DNA from: Planctomycetota bacterium
Lineage (GTDB): Bacteria > Planctomycetota > UBA8742 > UBA2392
DNA length: 37,324 nt
Direction: 5' to 3'
Assembly: GCA_020847415.1 (NCBI GenBank)
Contig: JADLBZ010000061.1
Coordinates: forward strand, 1-37,324
How positions within the stretch are numbered: the first letter of the stretch is position 1; the number at the start of each line of letters is the position of its first letter. The notes beneath the pieces were generated by a model. It did not search any database, had not been told where the DNA came from, and worked only from the letters and a program-made list of their open reading frames with translations. The position numbers and the translations under genes were made by a program. Positions 25,053-33,998 of the stretch are shown piece by piece.

Positions 25053-25790
25053 ATGAAGAAGCTTCTCGGTTTGTGCGCCTTTGCCCTGACCTTCTCGATG
25101 GTTGCCTGCGGCAGCACCGGTGGCGGCGGCGGCGGCGACAACGGCGGCGGTTGCAACGGCGGCGGTTGCAACGGCGGCGGTTGCAACGGCGGCGGCAGCA
25201 GCAAGATGGACGGCAGCCAGTCGACCATCGACATGTACGTCAATGGCACCATGAAGGCTCCGCACACCGTGATGGTTCACGCTGATCCCAAGGCCGGCCA
25301 GTACTGGGAGCACAGCATGGACACCGCCGGCACCAAGATGACCATGCGTTGGCAGGTCGCCAAGGTGGACGGCACCACGGCTGTGATCGAGTACCAGAGC
25401 AAGATGGACAGCCAGTACATGGTCAGCGACTACGTGGTCGCCTACCAGGTTGACCTGTCGGTCAAGATGGGCGACGCGGCCAACGTGACCAAGGCTTGGG
25501 TTGCCAAGCCCGGTGAGGCCGGCAAGGAAATCCAGATCACCCCGTTCGAGAAGGTTGCGGGCGGCACCGAGGGCGAGAAGCCCAAGGAAGAGGCCTTCAC
25601 GGACCTCGAGATGGCCGGCAAGAAGTTCAGCGGCAAGATCTACATCATGACCGTGGCCGGCACTGAGTCCAAGAGCTGGATGGCCGACAACGGCTACTTC
25701 GGCGGCCTGCTGAAGACCGAGTCGGGCGGCACTGTGGGCATGAGCCTCAGCGCCTGCGGCGAAGACGCCACCGCCCTGCTGAAGTGGTAA
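25053..25790 (+). CDS. Lipoprotein with Cys-Asn-Gly-Gly-Gly repeat linker, function unknown
   Basis: The 245-aa protein has a clear lipoprotein signal: MKKLL, a hydrophobic core, and MVAC with lipidated Cys19. A Gly-rich linker follows, holding Cys34, Cys39 and Cys44 in CNGGG repeats. The rest (about 50-245) is a soluble, beta-rich domain with many Met and Lys residues and one further Cys near the C terminus (SACGED). I do not recognise the family. AGGAG sits 7 bases before the ATG. A promoter lies 70 bases upstream and a strong terminator 23 bases downstream, so it is a single-gene unit. Its codons are strongly biased (AAG, CTG, GGC), consistent with high expression. Envelope location is inferred from the lipobox. 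Confidence 0.85.
   Translation: MKKLLGLCAFALTFSMVACGSTGGGGGGDNGGGCNGGGCNGGGCNGGGSSKMDGSQSTIDMYVNGTMKAPHTVMVHADPKAGQYWEHSMDTAGTKMTMRWQVAKVDGTTAVIEYQSKMDSQYMVSDYVVAYQVDLSVKMGDAANVTKAWVAKPGEAGKEIQITPFEKVAGGTEGEKPKEEAFTDLEMAGKKFSGKIYIMTVAGTESKSWMADNGYFGGLLKTESGGTVGMSLSACGEDATALLKW
25140..25199 (+). repeat. Four tandem 15-bp units coding for the Cys/Gly linker
   Basis: AACGGCGGCGGTTGC repeats exactly three times (25140-25184). A fourth unit (25185-25199) diverges only at its last codon, giving Ser instead of Cys. Copy number could vary by slippage and change the number of linker cysteines. Confidence 0.9.
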
Positions 25791-25812
25791 GCAGCAGTTG
25801 ACGGCAGCAAAC

Positions 25813-25846
25813 AACCGGCGCGGGTAACCGCGCCGGTTTTCTTTTG
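25813..25846 (+). terminator. Rho-independent terminator of the Cys/Gly lipoprotein
   Basis: AACCGGCGCG and CGCGCCGGTT form a perfect 10-bp stem with a 6-nt loop (25813-25838), followed by TTCTTTT. The stretch from here to 26061 also contains two small stem-loops, GCACAGG/CCTGTGC at 25962-25977 and a 7-bp stem at 25862-25886. No gene is apparent there. Confidence 0.85.
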
Positions 25847-25851
25847 CACCG
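25830..25851 (+). repeat. 22-bp direct repeat, copy 1 (second copy at 29139-29160)
   Basis: The right arm and T-tract of the lipoprotein terminator plus six more bases (ending TGCACCG) recur identically at 29139-29160. The two copies bracket about 3.3 kb that contains the 987-aa minus-strand gene. Confidence 0.85.
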
Positions 25852-26061
25852 ATGCAGGTGCCGCGCGGTGCGGTTCACGCCGCGCGTCCGATCGCGGCAA
25901 GGGGGAGCTCCGGCCGCACCTTGTGCAAGGCCGGTGTGAATGCCATTAGGGGGTCGGTTCTGCACAGGCTCCTGTGCTTGCGACCGGGCTCGAGCCGGAG
26001 GGCGGTAGGGGGCGCGCATTGCCCGGCCGGTTGTGTGGCTTGCAGGATTCCCAGAGGGCGG

Positions 26062-29025
26062 TTACTCAGGCAGCAGCACCAGTTTCGGATACTGCGGTGC
26101 GGTTGTTTCCGGATCCTCCTCGTAGCGCTCTTCACTTACTGCAATGACCACGGGTTTTGCGCCGGCGAAGGAGACGCGAATGGCGGCACCGCGCGGGTCG
26201 CGCACCTGAAACTCGAGGCGCGCCATGCCTCCGTACTTTTCCAGTTGCACCACGGGCAGCCACGACTGGCTGAAGAAGTCCTGAGTTGCAATAACAGAGC
26301 CCTTGGCGTCCAGCAGTTCAACGGTGCCCTCATGCAGTGTCGCGTAGAGTGACGGAGCCACCTCATCCTCGTGCAGCACGCGGACCATGTACCTTGAGTC
26401 CTTCAGCGTGGTTTCGCACAGGGCGGTCTTGCCCGCCTCGACTCTGACCCCGGGAATGACGCACTCTTCTGTGTACGGACCGCGCAGGATCACATCGAAG
26501 GTCCCAACCGGAATGCCGTCCTGCAGCGACGCGCCGCAATTCTCAACCCACATCACGGCAGATTCTGCAGACGCGCAGAACTCGGCGCCATCCTGGCCGC
26601 GGAACGACACCAGCACTCTGTGGAAATCAAAGTTGCGCACTGTTCGCAGGGCCACGGCCACCGCCCCGGTCTGGCCGCGCAGATCAATCCGGATGCCTTG
26701 TATGGGCTTGTCGCCGGTCAACCGCACACTTCGGGAAACGCCGTTGGCGGTTGCTTCCAGCAGGTAGTCCCCGAGGGGCGGGCAATCCAGTCGAAACGTG
26801 CCATCGTCTGCGACATCCGGACCACCCAGCAAAGCTCCAGTCTTTTCCGGGTGCAGCCACACGATCCGCAGGCTTGCTATCGCGCCGTTGTCGGTCACCA
26901 CAGAGCCCGTTACTGCCCGCGATTTCGGCTTGACCACCAGATCCCCGTGCGTGCCGGGCGCAATCGCGATGTCATGGGTGTACAGAGGCGCGCCCAAGGA
27001 CGATTCCTGCGTGTACGCCAGCAGGCGATAGCGCCCCGGGGTCAGCACTTGAGGGCCGGTGCAGCCGTCCTGCAAGTCCTGGATTGCATCTATCGGGAAG
27101 TACTCGCGATAGGCAACCCAGTCCTGAGGCTGGGAAAGCCATACACTGGTTGGCGCGGGGCCGCCATCAGGCTCCAGGTGCAGGTTGACCTTGGAGTAGA
27201 AGGTAAGGGTGAGGTCCAGTGTCATCTCTTCCGGCAGCGGTTGTGAAAGCGAGAAGCGGCGCGACCGCCAATCCTGGTAGCCCGGCTGGCCTTCTTCGGC
27301 GGGCGCCGGCTCCCAGCCTGCATCTGTGGCGGGAATGATCTGAAACTCGCCACAGCCCGCAGGCTCCCACACCATCCAGCCATCGGCGTCCGTTTCGCCG
27401 AACTCGCCGGCCCGGGCAGCGTAGGCCTCCTCGTCCAAGGGGCGAAGCTGAACCGTTGTGTTTGCCACTGGAGCGCCATTGCTTGTCATGCGCAGGCGCA
27501 TGCGGGGCATGAATTCCTTCAGTGTGATCTCGGTGAGTTCGCCCTCGACCAGGTCAACCTCCTGGTCGGCTGCGCTCTCCGGATCATCGAACAGGGCCAC
27601 AACCACGTACCTGCCGGGCTCAAGTGCCCCGGTCTCATCTGCCCGCAACCACCGAACCTGTTCCCTCGAGTCAGAATCCCATGCCCCGGCGCGCGTGAGT
27701 GCATCGCGCCCCTCTTTGCGATAGGCGGCGGCAACTTCGGAGCCTGCGGGCACAATGTACAAGTTGGGGTAGTAGGTGCCCGAGCGGCAATCTACGTGAA
27801 CCAGCAGTCGTGCAGGACTGCGCAAGTTGACGGAAATGCTGGTGGCGTCGTCTGGTATGGTTACATCCACGTTCTCCACCGGAAGCACGCCCTCCATGTA
27901 CCGCATGCTTAGTTTCCAGTCGCGGTAGCCCGTGGGAACCGGCGTGAATTCCCACTCGCCGTTCTCGTTCTGCTGGGCTTGCACGTAGGCGTTGGCTGAT
28001 TGGGATTCGATCGTGGCAGTCATGCTACCAAGGCGCGCACCTGCGGGAGCTTTGATCACCAGCTTCAGTGTCCGCGGTACGGGGATCTTCAACGTAGCAA
28101 GATCAATCGTCTTGCCGGCCTCCAACTCAAACTCGAATTGGCTGTACGCCTCACCCTCAATGGCCAGAAGCCACTTCCCGGCGGCTACCACCAAGTGGCA
28201 CTCTCGGTTGAAGTCCTGCCGGTAGTAACGTCCCGTCACATCGTCTGCTGTCCGCAAGGTACCCAGCGCCTTGCCAAAGCGGTCAGGCTTCAGGTCCGGT
28301 AACTTGCCGCTTACGGTACCGGTGGGAAGGAACGCCATGGTGCCCAGGTTGTCCTGGTGGTTGTGCGCTGCCATGTAGTAGCCCGAGTACTGTCTGCCGC
28401 CATACTCGCGGCGGGAGATGTTGCCGGAGACGCGCAAGTCAAACTCATGTCCGCTTGGCACCTGGATCTTGTACTCGCCATTCGCGTCGGTCTTGGCTGT
28501 GAGCTGCGAAACGCACATCCCTCCAGCCTGGCTCTCCAGCCACAGGGTGACATCGCAGTTGGCCAAAGGCCTTTTGTTGCTGTCCAAGGCGCGCCCGGTG
28601 GCGGAGGAGGCGCTGACTTCAAGAACTTGCGCCTGTGAGGCTCCAGCAAGTGCCGCTATCGCAAAAAGCCCGCAATGCTCCGCAGTTCGTGCCAGTACGA
28701 GGAGACGAGCAGAGTCGCCCTTTGCCATGGCGTCGGCAAGCCGGGTCCCCGCAGTTGGATCGAGTGTAAGCACGAGCGAGAACCGTCCCTGCGTGTCGGA
28801 CCGGGCCGAACCCGTGACATTGGCGGGCAGAACATCAGTGGTGCCGGTACTATCCGTCACTTCCACCATGGGCAAGGCCACGAGCTCCACGTCGCCCAGC
28901 GGTTGGCTGAAGCTGAGACTTCCACATCTCTCGCTCGTAGTAGTGATGCCGGTGACGGTGGTCTTGATCTGCTCTGCAGCAAGAGACGATGCAAATACCG
29001 CCAGCAGGGCCAACAAGGCGCGCAT
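26062..29025 (-). CDS. Secreted 987-aa protein with carboxypeptidase regulatory-like (Ig-fold) domains
   Basis: The start was moved from the track's 29061 to the ATG at 29025, which has GAGGAG 8 bases upstream. It gives a Sec signal peptide (MRALLALLAVFASSLAA). The mature protein is a chain of beta-sandwich segments. One, around residues 140-210, has GRALDSNKRPLANCDVTLWL and TDANGEYKI. Another near the C-terminal third has GSVVTDNGAIASLRIVWL and DDGTFRLDCPPLGDYLL. Both match the carboxypeptidase regulatory-like/SpaA-type pattern. No enzymatic domain is apparent, so it is probably a surface or periplasmic structural or binding protein. Its base composition looks clearly less GC-rich, and its codon use less biased, than the neighbours. 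A 22-bp direct repeat flanks it, suggesting later acquisition. Confidence 0.8.
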   Translation of the reverse strand: MRALLALLAVFASSLAAEQIKTTVTGITTTSERCGSLSFSQPLGDVELVALPMVEVTDSTGTTDVLPANVTGSARSDTQGRFSLVLTLDPTAGTRLADAMAKGDSARLLVLARTAEHCGLFAIAALAGASQAQVLEVSASSATGRALDSNKRPLANCDVTLWLESQAGGMCVSQLTAKTDANGEYKIQVPSGHEFDLRVSGNISRREYGGRQYSGYYMAAHNHQDNLGTMAFLPTGTVSGKLPDLKPDRFGKALGTLRTADDVTGRYYRQDFNRECHLVVAAGKWLLAIEGEAYSQFEFELEAGKTIDLATLKIPVPRTLKLVIKAPAGARLGSMTATIESQSANAYVQAQQNENGEWEFTPVPTGYRDWKLSMRYMEGVLPVENVDVTIPDDATSISVNLRSPARLLVHVDCRSGTYYPNLYIVPAGSEVAAAYRKEGRDALTRAGAWDSDSREQVRWLRADETGALEPGRYVVVALFDDPESAADQEVDLVEGELTEITLKEFMPRMRLRMTSNGAPVANTTVQLRPLDEEAYAARAGEFGETDADGWMVWEPAGCGEFQIIPATDAGWEPAPAEEGQPGYQDWRSRRFSLSQPLPEEMTLDLTLTFYSKVNLHLEPDGGPAPTSVWLSQPQDWVAYREYFPIDAIQDLQDGCTGPQVLTPGRYRLLAYTQESSLGAPLYTHDIAIAPGTHGDLVVKPKSRAVTGSVVTDNGAIASLRIVWLHPEKTGALLGGPDVADDGTFRLDCPPLGDYLLEATANGVSRSVRLTGDKPIQGIRIDLRGQTGAVAVALRTVRNFDFHRVLVSFRGQDGAEFCASAESAVMWVENCGASLQDGIPVGTFDVILRGPYTEECVIPGVRVEAGKTALCETTLKDSRYMVRVLHEDEVAPSLYATLHEGTVELLDAKGSVIATQDFFSQSWLPVVQLEKYGGMARLEFQVRDPRGAAIRVSFAGAKPVVIAVSEERYEEDPETTAPQYPKLVLLPE

Positions 29026-29117
29026 GAGAAGTCTCCTCAGGAAGCAGCAGGTTAGCTCCACGTTGTGCCTAAGGCCACACGAGCGTCAAACTGGCGGCAG
29101 AGTGCTGACTGCGTTTT

Positions 29118-29154
29118 CCGGCGCGCTTGTACGTTCCGGCGCCGGTTTTCTTTT
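29118..29154 (+). terminator. Orphan terminator-like hairpin upstream of the zinc-ribbon gene
   Basis: CCGGCGC (29118-29124) pairs with GCGCCGG (29139-29145) across a 14-nt loop and is followed by TTTTCTTTT. No plus-strand gene ends nearby; the gene on its left is on the other strand. Its right half is the second copy of the 22-bp repeat, so it may be a relic of the lipoprotein terminator. Confidence 0.45.
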
Positions 29155-29160
29155 GCACCG
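29139..29160 (+). repeat. 22-bp direct repeat, copy 2
   Basis: Identical over 22 bases to 25830-25851, and bounded on both sides by mismatches. See copy 1. Confidence 0.85.
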
Positions 29161-29182
29161 GCAAGCCTATACTCCGCCGCCC

Positions 29183-29710
29183 ATGGCCGACCTTGACGCT
29201 TGCGATGCTTGCGGCAACCACGTGCTTGAAGCCCGCCGCGTGCTGGACGCCACCGTGCACGAGTGCGAGCTGTGCGGCCACCTGCACGGCCCCGCCGAGG
29301 TGCTGGAGCTGCTTGAGCTGCAGCGCGAGGCTGAGGCGTTGGGCTGTTCCGAGTTCAGCTTCCCCTTGGCGCGCTTTTTGGACCGCCTGCCCGGCGTGAA
29401 GCTGCTGGGCGATTCCGGCGGCAACGAGAAGCTGGGCACCATGCCCTATCTGGCGTTTGAGCTTTCGGACCATCGCACCTGGCAGCTTGAGAACCTGGGA
29501 CAGGCTCTGCGCCTGATGCGCGGCGAGCTCGAACGCGACTGGATGATCGAGTTTTCCTTCGAGTACCAGCTTGGCTTTGAGCTGCGCACCCGAGGCGACG
29601 GCAAGGCCGGCCACACCCAGGTCGAAATCGACGCTGCCCGGCGCGACCTGCTGCGCCTCTGGCGCCGCCTGCAAGGCTACCAGACCCTCTCCTGGTGGAA
29701 GCGAGCCTGA
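29183..29710 (+). CDS. Small zinc-ribbon protein of unknown function
   Basis: The start at 29183 gives MADLDACDACGNHVLEAR and a 175-aa product. The track's 28418 start runs antisense through the neighbouring gene. Two CxxC knuckles (CDAC and CELC, 23 residues apart) near the N terminus form a probable zinc ribbon. The rest is Leu-rich and then contains aromatic beta-like stretches (WMIEFSFEYQLGFELRTRG), ending in WWKRA. I do not recognise a named family. It converges with sufE, with 13 bases between the stops, and sits behind an orphan terminator-like hairpin. No good ribosome-binding site is visible. The coding call rests on strand-consistent codon use and the paired Cys motifs. Confidence 0.7.
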   Translation: MADLDACDACGNHVLEARRVLDATVHECELCGHLHGPAEVLELLELQREAEALGCSEFSFPLARFLDRLPGVKLLGDSGGNEKLGTMPYLAFELSDHRTWQLENLGQALRLMRGELERDWMIEFSFEYQLGFELRTRGDGKAGHTQVEIDAARRDLLRLWRRLQGYQTLSWWKRA

Positions 29711-29723
29711 CCCGTTTCACGCA

Positions 29724-30152
29724 CTACCGCCTGCCTGCCAGCGCCTGGAACGCCAGCGCATACAGCCGGATCTGCTTCACCATGGCTGCCAGGCCGTTGG
29801 CGCGCGTCTGGCTGAGGTGGCTGGCCAGGCCCGTGGCGTTGATGAAGTCCGGCGGTGTAGCCAGCACGTCGGCGGGCGTCGCGCCGGAGTACACCTTCAG
29901 TAGCAGGGCAATCAGCCCGCGCACGATCATGGCATCGCTGTCACCGCTGTAGACCACCGCGCCGTCCTTCAGCTCGGCATGCAGCCACACCACGCTCTGG
30001 CAGCCCTTCACCTGGTTCTTGTCGGTTTTGTGGGCCGGGTCCATGGCGGGCAGGTCGCGACCGTACTCGATGATGCGGCGGTAGCGGTCCTCCCATTCGG
30101 ACAGGGCCGCGAATTCGGCGATGATGGCCTGCTGGCGCTCGGTGATGTTCAT
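29724..30152 (-). CDS. sufE: Cysteine desulfuration protein SufE
   Basis: SufE accepts persulfide sulfur from SufS and passes it to the SufBCD scaffold. The 142-aa product has the active-site Cys51 in VKGCQSVVW, the same number as in E. coli SufE. The flanking segments YRRIIEYGRDLP and RANGLAAMVKQIR are typical. GGAG lies 6 bases before the ATG. It is divergent from sufB, sharing a 169-base intergenic region with two operator-like palindromes, so coordinate control with the main SUF operon is likely. Length and motifs leave little doubt. Confidence 0.95.
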   Translation of the reverse strand: MNITERQQAIIAEFAALSEWEDRYRRIIEYGRDLPAMDPAHKTDKNQVKGCQSVVWLHAELKDGAVVYSGDSDAMIVRGLIALLLKVYSGATPADVLATPPDFINATGLASHLSQTRANGLAAMVKQIRLYALAFQALAGRR

Positions 30153-30205
30153 GGGTGCTCCGGCGATTTCCGGCGCTCTTCTACGCCGACCCGCCTGCCC
30201 CTGCT

Positions 30206-30234
30206 ACCATACGGGCAAACACGCCTTTGCGGAA
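30206..30234 (-). promoter_or_regulatory. Possible sufE promoter
   Basis: Read on the minus strand, TTCCGC (30234-30229) and TATGGT (30211-30206) are 17 bases apart. They lie about 55 bases upstream of the sufE start. The -35 match is moderate. The distal SUF operator (30238-30254) lies immediately upstream of it. Confidence 0.35.
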
Positions 30235-30237
30235 TAA

Positions 30238-30254
30238 TGGACTATCTTGGTCCA
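30238..30254 (+). promoter_or_regulatory. IscR/Rrf2-like operator, distal site
   Basis: TGGACTATCTTGGTCCA is a 17-nt inverted repeat (TGGAC/GTCCA). It matches the GACT-N5-AGTC core of type 1 IscR sites with one mismatch. Its centre is 54 bp from the proximal site. It lies between the divergent sufE and sufB promoters. Confidence 0.55.
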
Positions 30255-30262
30255 TTTCTACC

Positions 30263-30290
30263 TTGCCACCGCCACAACCGGGGCTAAATA
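30263..30290 (+). promoter_or_regulatory. Probable sufB promoter
   Basis: TTGCCA (30263-30268) and TAAATA (30285-30290) have a 16-base spacer. Initiation near 30297 would fall inside the proximal operator and leave a leader of about 25 nt containing GGAAGGA before the ATG at 30322. Confidence 0.5.
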
Positions 30291-30291
30291 C

Positions 30292-30308
30292 TGGACTTTT
30301 GCAGTCCA
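30292..30308 (+). promoter_or_regulatory. IscR/Rrf2-like operator, proximal site
   Basis: TGGACTTTTGCAGTCCA is a 17-nt inverted repeat with perfect 6-bp arms and an exact GACT-N5-AGTC core. It overlaps the predicted transcription start of sufB, the position expected for repression by an Fe-S sensing Rrf2-family regulator. No such regulator gene is in the window. Confidence 0.65.
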
Positions 30309-30321
30309 ATTCGGAAGGACG

Positions 30322-31767
<1,446 letters not shown>

Positions 31768-31797
31768 GTGGGCTTCTCGGTTTGAGAAACTGCTTAA

Positions 31798-31827
31798 GTC
31801 CACAGATGAACACGGATGGACACGGAT
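31798..31827 (-). repeat. 30-bp island repeat R1 (inverted relative to R2 and R3)
   Basis: On the minus strand it reads as three 10-mers: ATCCGTGTCC, ATCCGTGTTC, ATCTGTGGAC. It starts 30 bases after the sufB stop and contains the start codon of the 302-aa gene. Confidence 0.85.
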
Positions 31828-32724
31828 TTACGGCAACAGCGGGCAGAACACACCAAGCACATTTGTGTGCTGTGCGCCCGTTGGATTGCGGAGCGGAAGG
31901 GGGTCAGTGCGACTAGTTACAACTTTCCTGATGAAGTCGTGCGATCGCGCCCCGCAGTTGATTTCGAGTTCTCGGCCGGTGATGCTCAGCACGTTCTTGA
32001 GCACACCGTGCTTGAGCCATTCGACGGGTACATTGAGTTGAAGCGAGCCCTCGCCGCAGACTTCTCTGCATGGGCAAGCGCCATGGAGCCGAAGTTGCCC
32101 AAAGGGCTTTGCTGCAAACTGCAGTTACCGGCACGGCTGCAGGGGTGGGGTGGCGCCAGTGCGCGGGAGGCGCTTGAGGCGTGGATTCTGGAAGTCGCAC
32201 CCGAAATGGGTAGAGACCTGGAAAGCGAGACTTCCCGTCAACGCGTGACAAGAGTTCGGGCCGCCGATTGCGGTGTGCCATTCAATGTAGAACTCAGCGG
32301 CGAGCTCAATCCCCGGGGCTCGGATTGGAAATTCTGGTTTCGAGTAACCGCGAGGCAATCCTGTGAAGACAAGAGTTGCTTTGAGCGGCGGATTCAGCGC
32401 GCCTTGGAGAGGAAGCTGCCGAAACTGAAGTCATGGCGCGGAACCTGCAAAACTTCCGTGCTGCTGCTTGAGGTGCCGGATCACACGTTGGACATTGGGC
32501 CGGGCCGCATGTTGCCCTCTAGTGACATTGCTACGAACTTGTTGCCGCCTTTGTGCACGGAACGCCGGGATGCACCGGACATCATCGTTCTTGTGGATAC
32601 GCAGGATGACGGGAATGGGTATTGGCTGTGGTGGTGCTTGAAGTGGGACGAGCAGTGGTATGAAGACCTTGAACCTGGGGAGCGCTTGGGTGAATGGTGG
32701 CACGAGCGGGGTTGCCGTGGGTAG
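31816..32724 (+). CDS. 302-aa protein of unknown function within the suf island
   Basis: I do not recognise the family. The start codon at 31816 lies inside repeat R1 with no ribosome-binding site, so the true start may be later, for example a GTG at 31866. Residues about 15-85 include HICVLCARWIAERKG and AVDFEFSAGDAQHVLEHTVLEPF. The spacing of D, EHT and E is reminiscent of nuclease-like folds, but that is speculation. Later parts contain several Trp- and Cys-rich stretches (DKSCFERRIQRALERKLPKLKSW, YWLWWCLKWDEQW). The sequence is less GC-rich than sufB and sufC. Full-length openness and protein-like composition support a real gene, ending right at repeat R2. Confidence 0.6.
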   Translation: MDTDLRQQRAEHTKHICVLCARWIAERKGVSATSYNFPDEVVRSRPAVDFEFSAGDAQHVLEHTVLEPFDGYIELKRALAADFSAWASAMEPKLPKGLCCKLQLPARLQGWGGASAREALEAWILEVAPEMGRDLESETSRQRVTRVRAADCGVPFNVELSGELNPRGSDWKFWFRVTARQSCEDKSCFERRIQRALERKLPKLKSWRGTCKTSVLLLEVPDHTLDIGPGRMLPSSDIATNLLPPLCTERRDAPDIIVLVDTQDDGNGYWLWWCLKWDEQWYEDLEPGERLGEWWHERGCRG

Positions 32725-32728
32725 CTTT

Positions 32729-32758
32729 ATCTGTGTGAATCTGTGTTCATCTGTGGAC
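32729..32758 (+). repeat. 30-bp island repeat R2
   Basis: Three 10-mers: ATCTGTGTGA, ATCTGTGTTC, ATCTGTGGAC, followed by CAAA. It lies 4 bases after the stop of the 302-aa gene and upstream of the GxxExxY gene. Confidence 0.85.
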
Positions 32759-32807
32759 CAAACCGTAGTTTGAGTGAAAAGACCAGCATCAAACAGGATA
32801 CCAGAAG

Positions 32808-33191
32808 ATGAAGGACAGCAAGGACAAGTCAGACATTGATCGGGTCACCGAGCGGATCCTGGGGTGCGCGTTCAAGGTCTCCAATACCCACGGCTGTGGT
32901 TTCAACGAGAAGGTGTATGAGAACTCGCTGGTCATTGAGTTGGGCGTCGAGGGCCTGCGGGTTGAGCAACAGAAGCCATTCGATGTTCTGTATCGTGGGC
33001 AAGTAGTTGGCCATTACATTGCCGACCTTGTCGTAGAGGGTTGTGTGCTGGTTGAGCTGAAAGCCCTAGAAGCGCTTTCCTCCGTGCATGTCGCTCAATG
33101 CCTGAACTACCTAAAGGCGTCAGGGCTTAAGTTGTGTCTGCTCCTGAACTTTGGGCGCGCAAAAGTGGAAGTGAAACGCATCATTCTTTGA
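32808..33191 (+). CDS. GxxExxY-family protein (PD-(D/E)XK nuclease-like fold)
   Basis: The 127-aa product has the diagnostic GFNEKVY (GxxExxY) at about residues 32-38. It also has the spacing YIADLVVEG then VLVELKAL, giving the Asp and Glu-x-Lys residues of PD-(D/E)XK nucleases. This matches the GxxExxY family (TIGR04256 / PDDEXK_3), a widespread bacterial family of unknown role. The length fits the family (about 125 aa). It is flanked by repeats R2 and R3, its stop codon being 2 bases before R3. Nuclease activity is inferred only. Its place within the suf operon has no obvious link to Fe-S assembly and points to a mobile or selfish cassette. Confidence 0.85.
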   Translation: MKDSKDKSDIDRVTERILGCAFKVSNTHGCGFNEKVYENSLVIELGVEGLRVEQQKPFDVLYRGQVVGHYIADLVVEGCVLVELKALEALSSVHVAQCLNYLKASGLKLCLLLNFGRAKVEVKRIIL

Positions 33192-33193
33192 CC

Positions 33194-33223
33194 ATCCGTG
33201 CTTATCCGTGTCCATCTGTGGAC
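33194..33223 (+). repeat. 30-bp island repeat R3, abutting sufC
   Basis: Three 10-mers: ATCCGTGCTT, ATCCGTGTCC, ATCTGTGGAC, followed by CAAA as in R2. It ends 8 bases before the sufC ATG, so the region where a ribosome-binding site should lie is repeat sequence. A GTG at 33208 within it is in frame with sufC. Confidence 0.85.
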
Positions 33224-33231
33224 CAAATTGC

Positions 33232-33996
<765 letters not shown>

Positions 33997-33998
33997 CC

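Larger units (their letters stand above)
31798..33223. mobile_element. Putative GxxExxY cassette/island inserted between sufB and sufC
   Basis: The island is bounded by a 30-bp repeat on the left (inverted) and the right (direct), with a third copy inside. It carries a 302-aa unknown gene and a GxxExxY gene. Both are visibly less GC-rich than the suf genes, while the suf genes downstream of it keep almost no intergenic space. No transposase or integrase is present, so if mobile it depends on functions elsewhere or on homologous recombination between repeats. Confidence 0.6.

Noticed and set aside
25140-25199. The 15-bp tandem repeats as a regulatory array
   Set aside because: They lie in frame within the lipoprotein gene and encode a clean Cys/Gly linker directly after the lipobox.
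28418-29182. Upstream 255 codons of the track's 430-aa ORF before the zinc-ribbon protein
   Set aside because: They run antisense through the start of the 987-aa gene and through the terminator-like hairpin. The protein begins naturally at MADLDACDACG.
31798-33223. The 30-bp repeats as a CRISPR array
   Set aside because: Only three copies, of mixed orientation, separated by whole genes rather than uniform spacers, and no cas genes.
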